Below are positions 8,962-17,538 of a stretch of 55,093 nucleotides of DNA, piece after piece. The DNA comes from Woeseiaceae bacterium (lineage in GTDB: Bacteria; Pseudomonadota; Gammaproteobacteria; Steroidobacterales; Woeseiaceae). A program made the position numbers and the translations under genes. The notes beneath the pieces are model-generated. The model saw nothing but the letters and a program-made list of their open reading frames with translations, ran no database searches and had not been told where the DNA came from. Location: assembly GCA_028279985.1 (NCBI GenBank), contig JANQMR010000035.1:1-55093 (forward strand). The letters run 5' to 3'. The stretch's first letter is position 1. Every line of letters starts with the position of its first letter.

Positions 8962-9891
8962 TCAACGTTTCCTGACCGATCGCCGGATCCAGTCGAACAG
9001 ATCGGCGGTGACTTCCTTACGGTTGGTTTCGTTCAGCATCTCGTGGCGGCCTTGCGGGTAGATCTGGACCGTCAGGCGCTGGTGGTGCGTTTGCGCGTAA
9101 TGCATCGCGAGGTTCGACATGCCGTCCTCGCCGCCGACCGGATCGTCCTCGCCGCCCATGATCAGTATCGGCAGGTCGGGCGGGATGCGGGACAGGGCCT
9201 GGTCCGACGAAATCTCGATCAGGCCACCCAGGAAATCCAGCCAAAGCCCGACTGTGTAAGGTCCGCCGCAGAGTGGATCGGCGACGTACTTGTCGACCTC
9301 GGCCTCGTCGCGCGAGAGCCAGTCGAACGCGGTCCTCGCCGGTTCGAAACGGCGGTTGAAATCGCCGAAACCGATCTTGTCGAGCAGCGCGCTCTCGCCC
9401 CCGCGTCCGGCTCCGAGCGAGATGACACGCGCGAGCAGCCAACCCGGTATCGCCCGGAAGCGCGACGGCCACGTCGATCCGGAGAGTATCAGGCCCCCTA
9501 GTCTCGCACCGTGGTGTATCGTGAAACCCTGCGCGACAAAAGATCCCATGCTGTGGCCGAGCAGGGCTACCGGCAGGTCCGGAAGGCGCCCGACGGCAAA
9601 CTCGTTAACCGCCAGCACATCTTCGACGATTTTTCCCCAGCCGTTCCGGTCGGCGAAGTGACCGCGACGGCCGGCCTGTCGGCCGTGGCCGCGGTGGTTG
9701 TGGATGAGCAGCGCCAGGCCCTCGGCGGTGGCCGCTTCGGCCAAACTGCGATAACGGGCGGCGTGTTCGCCGAGGCCGTGCAGGACCTGCAGGATCAGCG
9801 TCGGTTCGCTGTCGGGAAGATAAAGATCGACTGAAATCTCGTGATCGTCTGCTGCCGTGAGGATGTGTTGCTCGTGTTGCATGTCAGTCAT
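8962..9891 (-). CDS. Alpha/beta hydrolase, monoacylglycerol-lipase-like
   Basis: A 309-residue serine hydrolase of the Hydrolase_4 type. The oxyanion segment is LHGLGEHAARY (~37-47), then HNHRGHGRQ (~64-72). The nucleophile elbow GHSMGS holds Ser114, followed by acid GGEDDPVG (Asp250) and the base in GRHEML (His283). The order and spacing match monoacylglycerol lipases and lysophospholipases, which cleave the ester bond of mono-acyl glycerides. No signal peptide, so cytoplasmic. Start ATG 9891 with CTGGAA just upstream; a second Met at codon 4 is possible. Stand-alone gene. Confidence 0.87.
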   Translation of the reverse strand: MTDMQHEQHILTAADDHEISVDLYLPDSEPTLILQVLHGLGEHAARYRSLAEAATAEGLALLIHNHRGHGRQAGRRGHFADRNGWGKIVEDVLAVNEFAVGRLPDLPVALLGHSMGSFVAQGFTIHHGARLGGLILSGSTWPSRFRAIPGWLLARVISLGAGRGGESALLDKIGFGDFNRRFEPARTAFDWLSRDEAEVDKYVADPLCGGPYTVGLWLDFLGGLIEISSDQALSRIPPDLPILIMGGEDDPVGGEDGMSNLAMHYAQTHHQRLTVQIYPQGRHEMLNETNRKEVTADLFDWIRRSVRKR

Positions 9892-10056
9892 TGCGGTTCC
9901 AGGTTCTCGTCATTTCCCCGCGTCATTTCCCGACAGGCATACGGTGCCGACCAGGTAACGATCGTCAAGCCCGTGATGCCCGCCGCTTCACCTCATCGCC
10001 AGGATTGCACCGACGGGAACGACGTCGCCAAAACCGATGGTCCTATGGTCATGATT

Positions 10057-10080
10057 GTCGTACAGGCCGTCGTACAGGCC
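10057..10080 (+). repeat. 12-bp tandem duplication
   Basis: GTCGTACAGGCC occurs twice head to tail (10057-10068, 10069-10080), followed by a further GTCG. It lies in the leader region of the next gene. Confidence 0.85.
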
Positions 10081-10157
10081 GTCGCCGCCGGTCCGGCTCT
10101 TGTTTTCGCGGCACCGAGGGCGCAAGCTCCGCGGCAGCGCCACGCATCGCAGACTCT

Positions 10158-11099
10158 ATGATGACGACAGGGGAATCACAACTCGCGGGCAGTGTCCTGA
10201 TGATCCGGCCGCTGAGATTCGAGAGCAATCCGCAGACGGCGGCGTCGAATCGCTTCCAGTCGGACGCGGAAGGACCGTCCGAGGCCTTGCAGGCCGCGGC
10301 GCTTGCCGAGTTCGACGGGCTGGTCGCGGCGCTGCGTTCGGCCGGCATCGACGTACACGTGTTCGAGGATACGCCGGAGCCGCACACGCCGGACGCGGTG
10401 TTTCCGAACAACTGGATCAGCTTCCATGCCGACGGCCGGGTGGCCTTGTATCCGATGGAGGCGGCCAATCGGCGCAAGGAGCGGCGCGAGGACATCGTCG
10501 ACCGGCTGTCGGAGGCGTTTCATGTCAGTGAAGTCGTCGATCTGTCGGCGCACGAAGCACGCGGTCACTTCCTCGAAGGCACCGGCTCGATGGTGCTCGA
10601 CCGTGTTAATCGTATTGCTTACGCTTGTCTATCTTCGCGGACACACCTCGATGCGCTGGGGGATTTCACACAGCGATTCGATTACGAGATCGTCGCCTTC
10701 GAAGCGGTGGACCGCAATGCCGCGCCGATTTATCACACCAACGTGCTGATGGCGCTCGGCGAGGCGCTGGCCGTGATCTGCGACGAGGCGATCGTTCGCG
10801 ACGAGCAACGCGCCGCAGTGCTGGACAGCCTGACCAGCACCGGGCACGAGGTGTTGTCCATCGATTACGCACAGCTCGAAGCCTTCGCGGGCAATATGCT
10901 GGAGCTTGAAAACCGCAACGGTACGCATGTTTTCGCGATGTCCAAACGCGCCTGGGACTCGCTCGACGCCGCACAGCAACTGCGCCTTACCGCACACGGC
11001 GGGATCGTCGCCGCGCCGATCGACAACATCGAGCGCGCCGCCGGCGGCAGCGTCCGTTGCATGCTGGCGGAAATCCATCTGCCGCGTGTAACAAGCTGA
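10158..11099 (+). CDS. ctlX: Arginine-deiminase-superfamily hydrolase, CtlX type
   Basis: A 313-residue protein of the amidinotransferase/arginine deiminase fold. Visible landmarks are the N-terminal MIRPLRFESNPQTAASNRFQ, the substrate loop FPNNWISFH (~82-90), GHFLEGTGS with Glu140, YHTNV with catalytic His193, and the C-terminal nucleophile Cys301 in RCMLAEIHLP. These match the citrulline-utilisation hydrolase CtlX family, proposed to hydrolyse citrulline to ornithine. Assigned by resemblance. ATG 10158 is followed at once by another ATG; either could start. The next gene is an SPFH protein and then a second enzyme of the same superfamily. Confidence 0.8.
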   Translation: MMTTGESQLAGSVLMIRPLRFESNPQTAASNRFQSDAEGPSEALQAAALAEFDGLVAALRSAGIDVHVFEDTPEPHTPDAVFPNNWISFHADGRVALYPMEAANRRKERREDIVDRLSEAFHVSEVVDLSAHEARGHFLEGTGSMVLDRVNRIAYACLSSRTHLDALGDFTQRFDYEIVAFEAVDRNAAPIYHTNVLMALGEALAVICDEAIVRDEQRAAVLDSLTSTGHEVLSIDYAQLEAFAGNMLELENRNGTHVFAMSKRAWDSLDAAQQLRLTAHGGIVAAPIDNIERAAGGSVRCMLAEIHLPRVTS

Positions 11100-11170
11100 A
11101 CAGGCTTGAATTTTCGTATTTCACCCCGATGACTGACAGTATCGTTCGCTTTTCGCAGAGGAGATCTTCC

Positions 11171-12076
11171 GTGGCCAGAATCAATCCACCGCGTAACCTC
11201 GCCATCATTGCCGTCGTGGTCGTAGTCGCCGTTGTTGCCAGTCTGCAGTTCGTCAAGACCGTACCGCCGGGCCGGGTCGGGGTTGCAAGCTTGTTCGGCA
11301 ACGTGCAGCCCGAGGGTTATCCGCAGGGTTTACACGTTCCGGTGAATCCGCTGTACAACTGGGTGCTCTACGACGCCCGCCAGAAAACCCATCTGGAAAC
11401 CGCGAGCGTGCCGAGCCAGGATCAGCTACAGACACGTCTGGACGTAAGCGTCCAGTTCCGTATCGACGGCAGCATGGCGCCGCGGATCCTCGAGGAAACC
11501 GGCGATGCCAGTGCCGCGGTCAACGTCCACCTGATCCCGAAGATGCGTTCGCTGTTGCGCGAGCAGGGCAAGAGCATCAGGCGCGCCGAGGACTTTTTTC
11601 TCGAGGAAACCCAGGACACGCTGCAGGAAGGCTTGACCAGCGGCCTGCGTGAATACCTGGCGCCGAAGGGAATCATCGTTTCGGCCGTGCTGATTCGCGA
11701 CATTACGCTGCCGCCGTTCATCGTCGAAGCGATCGAACAGAAAAAGGAGCGCGAGCAGGCGGTGGAGCGCGAGCGTGCCGAACTGGAACGCGTTCGCACC
11801 GAGCTCCAGCAGCAGGTCGCACGCGCCGAAGCGGGCCGTGCCGCGGCGGAAGAAGAGGCGGCGCGCAAGAAGATCCTCGCCGACGCCCAGGCTTACGAGA
11901 TTACCCAGATCAACCAGGCGATCGCCAGCAACCCGGCCTACATCCAGTTGCAGTCGCTGGAGGCGCTGAAGTCCATATCCAAGGACCCAGCCAGTAAGAT
12001 GTACTTCATGGACGGTTCGAGTCCGACGCCACTACCGTTGATGCATCTGGGCGACCCCCAGGCCCTGCAGCGTTAA
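11171..12076 (+). CDS. SPFH/prohibitin-family membrane protein
   Basis: A 301-residue protein with one N-terminal membrane helix (~9-28, rich in Val/Ile). An SPFH domain follows (PPGRVGVASLFGNV through ~200), then a coiled-coil helix at ~185-245 rich in E, R, Q and A (EREQAVERERAELERVRTEL). Prohibitin-like proteins form ring assemblies at membranes and often modulate proteases such as FtsH. GTG 11171 is preceded by GAGGAGAT at good spacing, so I preferred it to upstream in-frame starts that would overlap ctlX. 71 bases after ctlX on the same strand, possibly co-transcribed. Confidence 0.85.
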   Translation: MARINPPRNLAIIAVVVVVAVVASLQFVKTVPPGRVGVASLFGNVQPEGYPQGLHVPVNPLYNWVLYDARQKTHLETASVPSQDQLQTRLDVSVQFRIDGSMAPRILEETGDASAAVNVHLIPKMRSLLREQGKSIRRAEDFFLEETQDTLQEGLTSGLREYLAPKGIIVSAVLIRDITLPPFIVEAIEQKKEREQAVERERAELERVRTELQQQVARAEAGRAAAEEEAARKKILADAQAYEITQINQAIASNPAYIQLQSLEALKSISKDPASKMYFMDGSSPTPLPLMHLGDPQALQR

Positions 12077-12112
12077 ACCCGGATCGAAATCCGATTCGAC
12101 TTCATTCGGCGA

Positions 12113-12142
12113 CCTGATTCGGCCTGATTCGGCCTGATTCGG
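12113..12142 (+). repeat. Three perfect 10-bp tandem repeats
   Basis: CCTGATTCGG is repeated three times without a mismatch (12113-12122, 12123-12132, 12133-12142) immediately after the SPFH gene, merging into the left arm of a palindromic element. Confidence 0.92.
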
Positions 12143-12213
12143 GACACCCATGATCTGATTCCTCGTTTCGAAGCGAAAGTCCAAGAAATGGGTACGAGGT
12201 TGGTGGGTGTCCC
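12141..12213. repeat. REP/MITE-like palindromic element
   Basis: A perfect 10-bp inverted repeat, GGGACACCCA (12141-12150) and TGGGTGTCCC (12204-12213), encloses an inner inverted pair CCTCGT (12161-12166) / ACGAGG (12194-12199). The 73-bp unit could fold into one branched hairpin. Its right arm core GTGGGTGTCC recurs at 38303-38312. The form resembles REP-type elements mobilised by Y1 transposases, but no transposase is present here. Confidence 0.6.
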
Positions 12214-12273
12214 GAAAATTGCCCACCGCGAGTGGCATAATTCCGCCACCGGCGCCGCCGATCCGAGAAGAGC

Positions 12274-13104
12274 ATGAGCATTACCCGAGACAGGATCCTG
12301 ATGTGCCCGCCCGATTTTTTTACGGTGGACTACGTCATCAACCCGTGGATGGCCGGCAACGAGGGGGCGATGAGCCTGGATCTTGCCAAGGCGCAGTGGC
12401 GGAACCTGCGCGGTGCCTTGAGCGAATTCGCCGACGTGGTCACGATCGATCCGCAGCCGGATTTGCCGGACATGGTGTTTACGGCCAATGCCGGCGCCGT
12501 GTACCGCGACAAGGCGATCGCCAGCCACTTCATGCCGCTGGAGCGCCGGCCGGAGGAGCCGCATTTCAAGCAGTGGTTTCGCGACAACGGGTTTATGCTG
12601 CACGAGCTCGACGAGAAGATCGGCTTCGAAGGCGCCGGGGACTGCCTGCACGACCGGCGGGGGCCGTGGGTCTGGACCGGTTACGGCTTTCGCACCGAGA
12701 TCGAGGCGCACGTCGAGATCGAGGCGTTTTTCGATGTCGAGGTCGTGTCCATCCGGCTGACCGACGAACGTTTTTATCACATCGATACCTGCTTTTGTCC
12801 GCTGACCGACGGTTTCCTGCTCTACCACCCCCCGGCCTTCGACTTCGATTCCCGCATGGCCATCGAGACCCGCATCCCGCCGCACAAACGCATCATCTGC
12901 GACACGATCGACGCGGGTAACTTCGCCTGCAACGCCGTCAACATCGGCGATCGCGTGTTCCTGCACAAAGCCTCGGAGCCCCTCAAGGCGCGGCTGATGC
13001 TGGCCGGTTTCAAGGTCCACGAGATCGAGTTGACCGAATTCCTGAAGGCCGGCGGTTCGGCGAAATGCCTGACCCTGAAGCTGACCGAGCCCCCGCACGC
13101 TTGA
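12274..13104 (+). CDS. Dimethylarginine dimethylaminohydrolase-like protein
   Basis: A 276-residue enzyme of the guanidino-group-modifying (arginine deiminase) superfamily. It opens with ILMCPPDFFTVDYVINPWM, typical of the bacterial DDAH/ArcA-related branch. FTANAG lies at ~69-74, FEGAGDCL gives Glu119 and Asp124, YHID gives catalytic His169, and GGSAKCLTLKL gives nucleophile Cys265. Such enzymes hydrolyse methylated arginine or a related guanidino compound to citrulline plus an amine; the exact substrate is uncertain. ATG 12274 has GAGAAGAG upstream. The M61 peptidase starts 11 bases after its stop, so the two are probably one operon. Confidence 0.8.
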   Translation: MSITRDRILMCPPDFFTVDYVINPWMAGNEGAMSLDLAKAQWRNLRGALSEFADVVTIDPQPDLPDMVFTANAGAVYRDKAIASHFMPLERRPEEPHFKQWFRDNGFMLHELDEKIGFEGAGDCLHDRRGPWVWTGYGFRTEIEAHVEIEAFFDVEVVSIRLTDERFYHIDTCFCPLTDGFLLYHPPAFDFDSRMAIETRIPPHKRIICDTIDAGNFACNAVNIGDRVFLHKASEPLKARLMLAGFKVHEIELTEFLKAGGSAKCLTLKLTEPPHA

Positions 13105-13115
13105 AGCCCGATACG

Positions 13116-14918
13116 ATGCCGCATCAATACCGCATCCGGCCGAAAGACCCGGCGGCTCATCTCTACGAAGTCAGCCTGACCGTGGCGCACCCGGACCCCG
13201 AAGGCCAGGTTTTTGCAATACCCGCCTGGATACCGGGCAGCTACATGATCCGGGATTACGCCAGACACATCGTTGCAATTCGCGCCGAGTCGGACGGCCT
13301 GAACGTCGTCCTGCGCAAGCTCGACAAGAGCCGCTGGCAGGCCGCGAGGGTCGAGCGGCCGCTCAAGCTGGTGCTCGAGGTTTACGCCTACGACCTGTCG
13401 GTGCGCGGCGCCCACCTCGACAACACCCACGCCTATTTCAACGGTCCCTGTGTGTTTCCCGCCGTCGTCGGCCAGGAAGGTGTCGCCTGCGTCGTGGACA
13501 TCGCTCCGCCCGAGGGCGGGATCGGCAAGGACTGGCGGGTTGCCACCGCGATGCGGCCGGCCGGTGCGGAAACCTACGGCTTCGGCCGTTACGAAGCCCG
13601 CGACTACGACGAGCTGATCGATCATCCGGTCGAGATCGGCGAGCTGGCCGTCGGTGAGTTCGAAGCCAACGGCATTCCCCACGCGATTGCGATCCGCGGC
13701 GACTCGCAGGTCGACATGGCGCGCCTGTGCCACGACCTGACGACGCTGTGCGAACAGCACATGGGCCTGCTCGGACCGCCCGCCGATCTCGATCGTTACC
13801 TGTTCCTGTTACACGCGCCGGCCAACGGTTACGGCGGGCTGGAGCACCGCTGGTCGTCGAGCCTGGTCTGCAAGCGCGACGCGTTGCCGGCGCGCGGGGA
13901 GGCGGAGATCACCGACGGCTATCGAACCTTCCTGGGCCTCGCGAGCCACGAGTACTTCCACCTGTGGAACGTCAAGCGGATGAAACCGGCGGCGTTCACG
14001 CCCTACGATCTGTCATCGGAATCCCACACCGGGCTTTTGTGGGTATTCGAAGGCATCACGTCCTATTACGACGACCTGGCGCTCGTCAGGTCGGAGCTGA
14101 TTTCCGTGGAGAGTTATCTCGAGCTTCTGGGCAAGACGATCACGCGGGTGTTACGCGGCGGCGGCCGCCTGCGGCAGAGCGTCGAGGCGTCGAGCTTCGA
14201 TGCCTGGACCAAGTTCTATAAACAGGACGCCAACGCGCGTAACGCCATCGTCAGTTACTACGCCAAGGGTGCCTTGATAGCGCTGACGCTTGACCTCAAG
14301 CTCCGCGCCGAAACCGACGGCCGCGTATCGCTGGACGATGTGATGAAAACCTGCTGGCAACGGTTCGGCGAAACGGGCGAGGGGATGCCCGAGCATGGCC
14401 TGGAGACCGTTGCGCAGGAGATTGCCGGCATCGATCTCGCCGATTTTTTCGAGGCCTCCGTTCGCGGCACCGGCGAGTTGCCGCTGGCCGCGACGCTCGC
14501 GACACACGGTATCCGCTACCGGCTACGCGCCGCCGGCGGCAGCGACGACCGGGGCGGTAAACCGCTGCCTGAGGACCAATGCAGAAAAACCTGCTTCGGT
14601 GCGAGCCTGGTGTCCAAATCGGGACGCTCGGTATTCGAGAGCATTGCCAACGGCAGTCCCGCCGAAAAGGCCGGCGTTGCGCCCGGCGACAAGGCCGTTG
14701 CCCTCGACGGACTGGAGCTCACCGCCGCCAACGCCGACGCCCGGCTCAAACGTTACCGCGCGGGCGACCGGCTGAAGCTCCTGCTGTTTCGCGACGACGA
14801 ATTGATCGAAACGACGATCAGACTGGCTGCCGCTCCGAAAGACACCTGCTTTCTCGAGCTCGACGAAGACGCCGACTCCGAAACCGCCGGCCGCCGCGCG
14901 GCGTGGCTGGCCGGCTGA
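13116..14918 (+). CDS. M61 family metallopeptidase with PDZ domain
   Basis: A 600-residue zinc peptidase of the glycyl-aminopeptidase (M61) family. An N-terminal beta domain (PAWIPGSYMIRDYARHI) precedes the catalytic domain. Zinc site HEYFH is at 278-282 followed by LWNVKR, and the third ligand is in FEGITSYYDD (Glu312). A C-terminal PDZ domain (~505-575) contains SPAEKAGVAPGDKAVALDG. M61 enzymes release N-terminal Gly/Ala from peptides. No signal peptide is seen, so cytoplasmic action is likely. ATG 13116 was chosen over ATG 13065, which would overlap the previous gene by 40 bases. Confidence 0.9.
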   Translation: MPHQYRIRPKDPAAHLYEVSLTVAHPDPEGQVFAIPAWIPGSYMIRDYARHIVAIRAESDGLNVVLRKLDKSRWQAARVERPLKLVLEVYAYDLSVRGAHLDNTHAYFNGPCVFPAVVGQEGVACVVDIAPPEGGIGKDWRVATAMRPAGAETYGFGRYEARDYDELIDHPVEIGELAVGEFEANGIPHAIAIRGDSQVDMARLCHDLTTLCEQHMGLLGPPADLDRYLFLLHAPANGYGGLEHRWSSSLVCKRDALPARGEAEITDGYRTFLGLASHEYFHLWNVKRMKPAAFTPYDLSSESHTGLLWVFEGITSYYDDLALVRSELISVESYLELLGKTITRVLRGGGRLRQSVEASSFDAWTKFYKQDANARNAIVSYYAKGALIALTLDLKLRAETDGRVSLDDVMKTCWQRFGETGEGMPEHGLETVAQEIAGIDLADFFEASVRGTGELPLAATLATHGIRYRLRAAGGSDDRGGKPLPEDQCRKTCFGASLVSKSGRSVFESIANGSPAEKAGVAPGDKAVALDGLELTAANADARLKRYRAGDRLKLLLFRDDELIETTIRLAAAPKDTCFLELDEDADSETAGRRAAWLAG

Positions 14919-14937
14919 TGCGTCGAACGGCGCCGAC

Positions 14938-15825
14938 TTGAAACTCCTCGCCAGTCCCCGGGTTCGCCTGTTCGTCGGCGCGGCGCTGATCAGCCTGTCG
15001 CCGGTCTGGGTGCGGCTGGTGTCGGTGTCGCCGACGACCAGCGGTTTTTACCGCGTGCTGTTCGGGGCGCTGGCGCTGGCCGTTTACCTGATCGTAAGCA
15101 GGCGCCGCGTGGAGCTGTCGCCTCGTGCCTGGAAGATACTGGTGTTCGCGTCGGTGTTCTTTTCACTGGACCTCTGGTTCTGGCATCGTTCGATCAACTA
15201 CATCGGGCCTGGCCTTGCAACCTTGCTGGCCAACTTCCAGGTGTTCTTCATGATGCTGGGCGGCGCCCTGCTGTTGCGGCAAGCGCCCGCGCCGGCGCAA
15301 CTTGCCGCGGTGCCGCTGGCGCTGGTCGGCCTGGGACTGATCGTCGGCGTCGATTGGCCGGCACTCTCCGGCGAGTACCGGCTCGGCGTGTGGTTCGGTC
15401 TGTTGACGGCCGTATCCTACGCCGCTTTCATGTTGTGCCTGCGCGCTTCGCGCCACGGGTCGAAACACCGCATCCCGACGCGCGAGGTTGCCGTCGTATC
15501 CGTGGGTTGCACGCTGATACTCGGCATGACTGCGTTGGTCGAAGGTGAGTCCCTGGCCATCGGCAGCCTGAGCGACGCCGGCTGGCTGGTTGCCTATGGT
15601 GTGTTGTCACATTGCTTAGGCTGGCTGTTCATCGCCAGCAGCCTGCCGCAGGTCACGGCCGCCGAGGCCGGGCTCGCGTTGCTGTTGCAGCCGGCGCTGA
15701 GCTTCGTCTGGGACGTGCTGTTTTTCGCGCGGCCGATGAGCGCAATCGAATTGCTGGGCGCCGCGGTCACGCTGTTCGCCATCTATCTCGGCTCACGCGG
15801 ACGCGGTAAACAGGCCGGGGTCTGA
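14938..15825 (+). CDS. EamA/DMT-family transporter
   Basis: A 295-residue inner-membrane protein with about ten hydrophobic helices arranged as two EamA repeats (~10-135 and ~150-285). Recognisable pieces are SPTTSGFYRVLFGALALAVY, WFWHRSINYIGPGLATLLAN and the C-terminal LLLQPALSFVWDVLFF, with a basic tail. Drug/metabolite transporters of this kind export amino acids or other small metabolites; substrate unknown. The only in-frame start near the N terminus is TTG 14938, 19 bases after the M61 stop, consistent with the same operon. Confidence 0.85.
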   Translation: MKLLASPRVRLFVGAALISLSPVWVRLVSVSPTTSGFYRVLFGALALAVYLIVSRRRVELSPRAWKILVFASVFFSLDLWFWHRSINYIGPGLATLLANFQVFFMMLGGALLLRQAPAPAQLAAVPLALVGLGLIVGVDWPALSGEYRLGVWFGLLTAVSYAAFMLCLRASRHGSKHRIPTREVAVVSVGCTLILGMTALVEGESLAIGSLSDAGWLVAYGVLSHCLGWLFIASSLPQVTAAEAGLALLLQPALSFVWDVLFFARPMSAIELLGAAVTLFAIYLGSRGRGKQAGV

Positions 15826-15874
15826 GCCCATGTCTTGAACGAGCGGCGGTACGGCGCCTTAATAACAGCTTCAA

Positions 15875-16765
15875 CTACAACAGCTTCAATGCACCCGGCA
15901 CGATCTCGAACTCGAATCGGCTGGCGGGCGGTTGGACCTCACCGTCCAGGTGCGACTCGACAGGCGCTTCGGCGACCAGTGTCAGGTTTCGGATACTTGC
16001 GTGGGTAATCTCCGGTTCGTCCAGATGCCGGCCGCGTATCAGCTTCGGCACCAGGCTCAAGATCCGCCGGCGCGTGACCGGGGCCGCGATCAACATCTCC
16101 AGCAGGCCGTCGCGGTTGTCGGCCATCGGCGCGATGTGAAACAGTCCGCCGATCCACGGGCCGTTGCCGAGGCTGACCAGTGTTACCGGGCCGGACCATT
16201 CGGCATCGCCCGAGATCGTCATCCGGGGCGTCGCGATGTCCTCGCGCATCGCGTCGAGGATGGCGATCAGGTACACCAGGTCGCCGACCGGCAGGCGGTA
16301 GGAACGGGCGATGCGCGTCACCTTGGCGTCGAGGCCGATGCCGGCGCCGTTGGCGAACCAGCGATCGTTCATGCGGCCCAGGTCCACGTTTTGCGGTGCG
16401 GCGTCGTCGAGAAGCTTCGCCGCCAGTGCATCGCAGGCCGCCGGCCAGTCGCGGGGTATGCCGGCCGATTTAGCGAAGTCGTTGCCGGTGCCGGTGGGGA
16501 TGACGCCCATGGCGACGTCTCTGCCGCCTTGCATGATCCCGTTCACCGCTTCGTGGATGCTGCCGTCGCCGCCGGCGACGAGCGCCCGGCTGCCCGCCGG
16601 AAGCTCGCCCACGGCACGTTCGATATCCCCCTGGGAAGCGCTGGCATGGACCTTCGTCGCGATACCCCTGGATGCCAGACGCTCGACGATCCCGGCGAGC
16701 CTTCGCCCGGCCCGTCCGCGCCCGGCGGCGGGATTGACGAAAAGGGGGATTGGCTGACGGGTCAT
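15875..16765 (-). CDS. Diacylglycerol/lipid kinase family protein
   Basis: A 296-residue cytosolic lipid kinase of the DAGK_cat (YegS/DgkB) family. It shows FVNPAAGRGRAGR (~9-21), the nucleotide-binding GGDGSIHEAVNG (~64-75) and PTGTGNDFAKSAG (~90-102). The second domain ends with the acidic-loop pattern ESHLDGEV. It phosphorylates diacylglycerol or a related lipid with ATP. Divergent from plsY, another phospholipid gene, 80 bases away, suggesting a shared regulatory region. Confidence 0.9.
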   Translation of the reverse strand: MTRQPIPLFVNPAAGRGRAGRRLAGIVERLASRGIATKVHASASQGDIERAVGELPAGSRALVAGGDGSIHEAVNGIMQGGRDVAMGVIPTGTGNDFAKSAGIPRDWPAACDALAAKLLDDAAPQNVDLGRMNDRWFANGAGIGLDAKVTRIARSYRLPVGDLVYLIAILDAMREDIATPRMTISGDAEWSGPVTLVSLGNGPWIGGLFHIAPMADNRDGLLEMLIAAPVTRRRILSLVPKLIRGRHLDEPEITHASIRNLTLVAEAPVESHLDGEVQPPASRFEFEIVPGALKLL

Positions 16766-16845
16766 GCATCGGGCCGGGCATCGGAATGGCCGATGCTACA
16801 ATGCCGCGTTCCAACTCCGCAAAGGCCCGGCAAGCGGCTCAAGCC

Positions 16846-17538
16846 ATGCTCGAACTCGGTATCAAGTTCCTGATCGCCTATTTCCTGGGCTCGATCATGG
16901 GTGCGCTGGTGGTCGGCCGGCTCCGCGGCGGCGTGGACATCCGCAAGATGGGCAGCGAGAACCCCGGCGGCACGAATGCGCTGCGCACGCAGGGCGCGGT
17001 TTTTGCGCTCGGTGTCGTGATCATCGACGTCGGCAAGGGTGTCATCGCCGCGGCCGTCGTGCCCGGGCTCGACTTGCCTTTCATCGGCGCCGACCCGGCG
17101 GTGTCCAGAACCTGGTTGGTGCTGGCCTGTGCCGCGGCGGCCGTCATCGGTCATGTGTGGCCGATCTATCATCGTTTTCGCGGCGGCAAGGGGGGCGCGA
17201 CCTACGTCGGCGCGCTGCTCGTATTGGCGCCGAGCTTGATGTTCCTGTTGATCGGCGTGTTCACACTGGTGCTCGTGCTGAGCGGCTTCGTCGGCTTGTC
17301 CACGATGTCCGCGGCCGTGGCCCTGCCGCTCTGGATCGGGTTGGCGGTGTTACCGGAACAATGGCCGCTGTTCGTTTACCTGGTCTGCATGGCCTTGCTG
17401 ATCGTGTATTGCCACCGTTCCAACATCCGGCGCATGTGGGCCGGCGTCGAAAGCCGTAATCCCCGGGTCATGCTCTTCGGGCGCCGGAGCGGCGCGGGCG
17501 CGTCGAAACCCGGGGCGGCCGATGACGAGCACGCCTGA
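16846..17538 (+). CDS. plsY: Glycerol-3-phosphate acyltransferase PlsY
   Basis: A 230-residue polytopic membrane enzyme transferring acyl from acyl-phosphate to glycerol-3-phosphate, the first step of phospholipid synthesis. Motif 1 is GSENPGGTNALR, a variant of GSGNxGATNxxR. Motif 2 is HVWPIYHRFRGGKGGATYVG, the glycine-rich phosphate site. Motif 3 (YCHRSNIRRMWAG) is near the C terminus. About five hydrophobic helices. ATG 16846 gives the usual N-terminal membrane helix; ATG 16801 would add 15 polar residues. The 3' end overlaps birA by 17 bases. Confidence 0.92.
   Translation: MLELGIKFLIAYFLGSIMGALVVGRLRGGVDIRKMGSENPGGTNALRTQGAVFALGVVIIDVGKGVIAAAVVPGLDLPFIGADPAVSRTWLVLACAAAAVIGHVWPIYHRFRGGKGGATYVGALLVLAPSLMFLLIGVFTLVLVLSGFVGLSTMSAAVALPLWIGLAVLPEQWPLFVYLVCMALLIVYCHRSNIRRMWAGVESRNPRVMLFGRRSGAGASKPGAADDEHA

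Noticed and set aside
12073..13098. 341-codon minus-strand frame opposite the DDAH-like gene
   Set aside because: Shadow of a protein with a complete active site; no ribosome site or homology.
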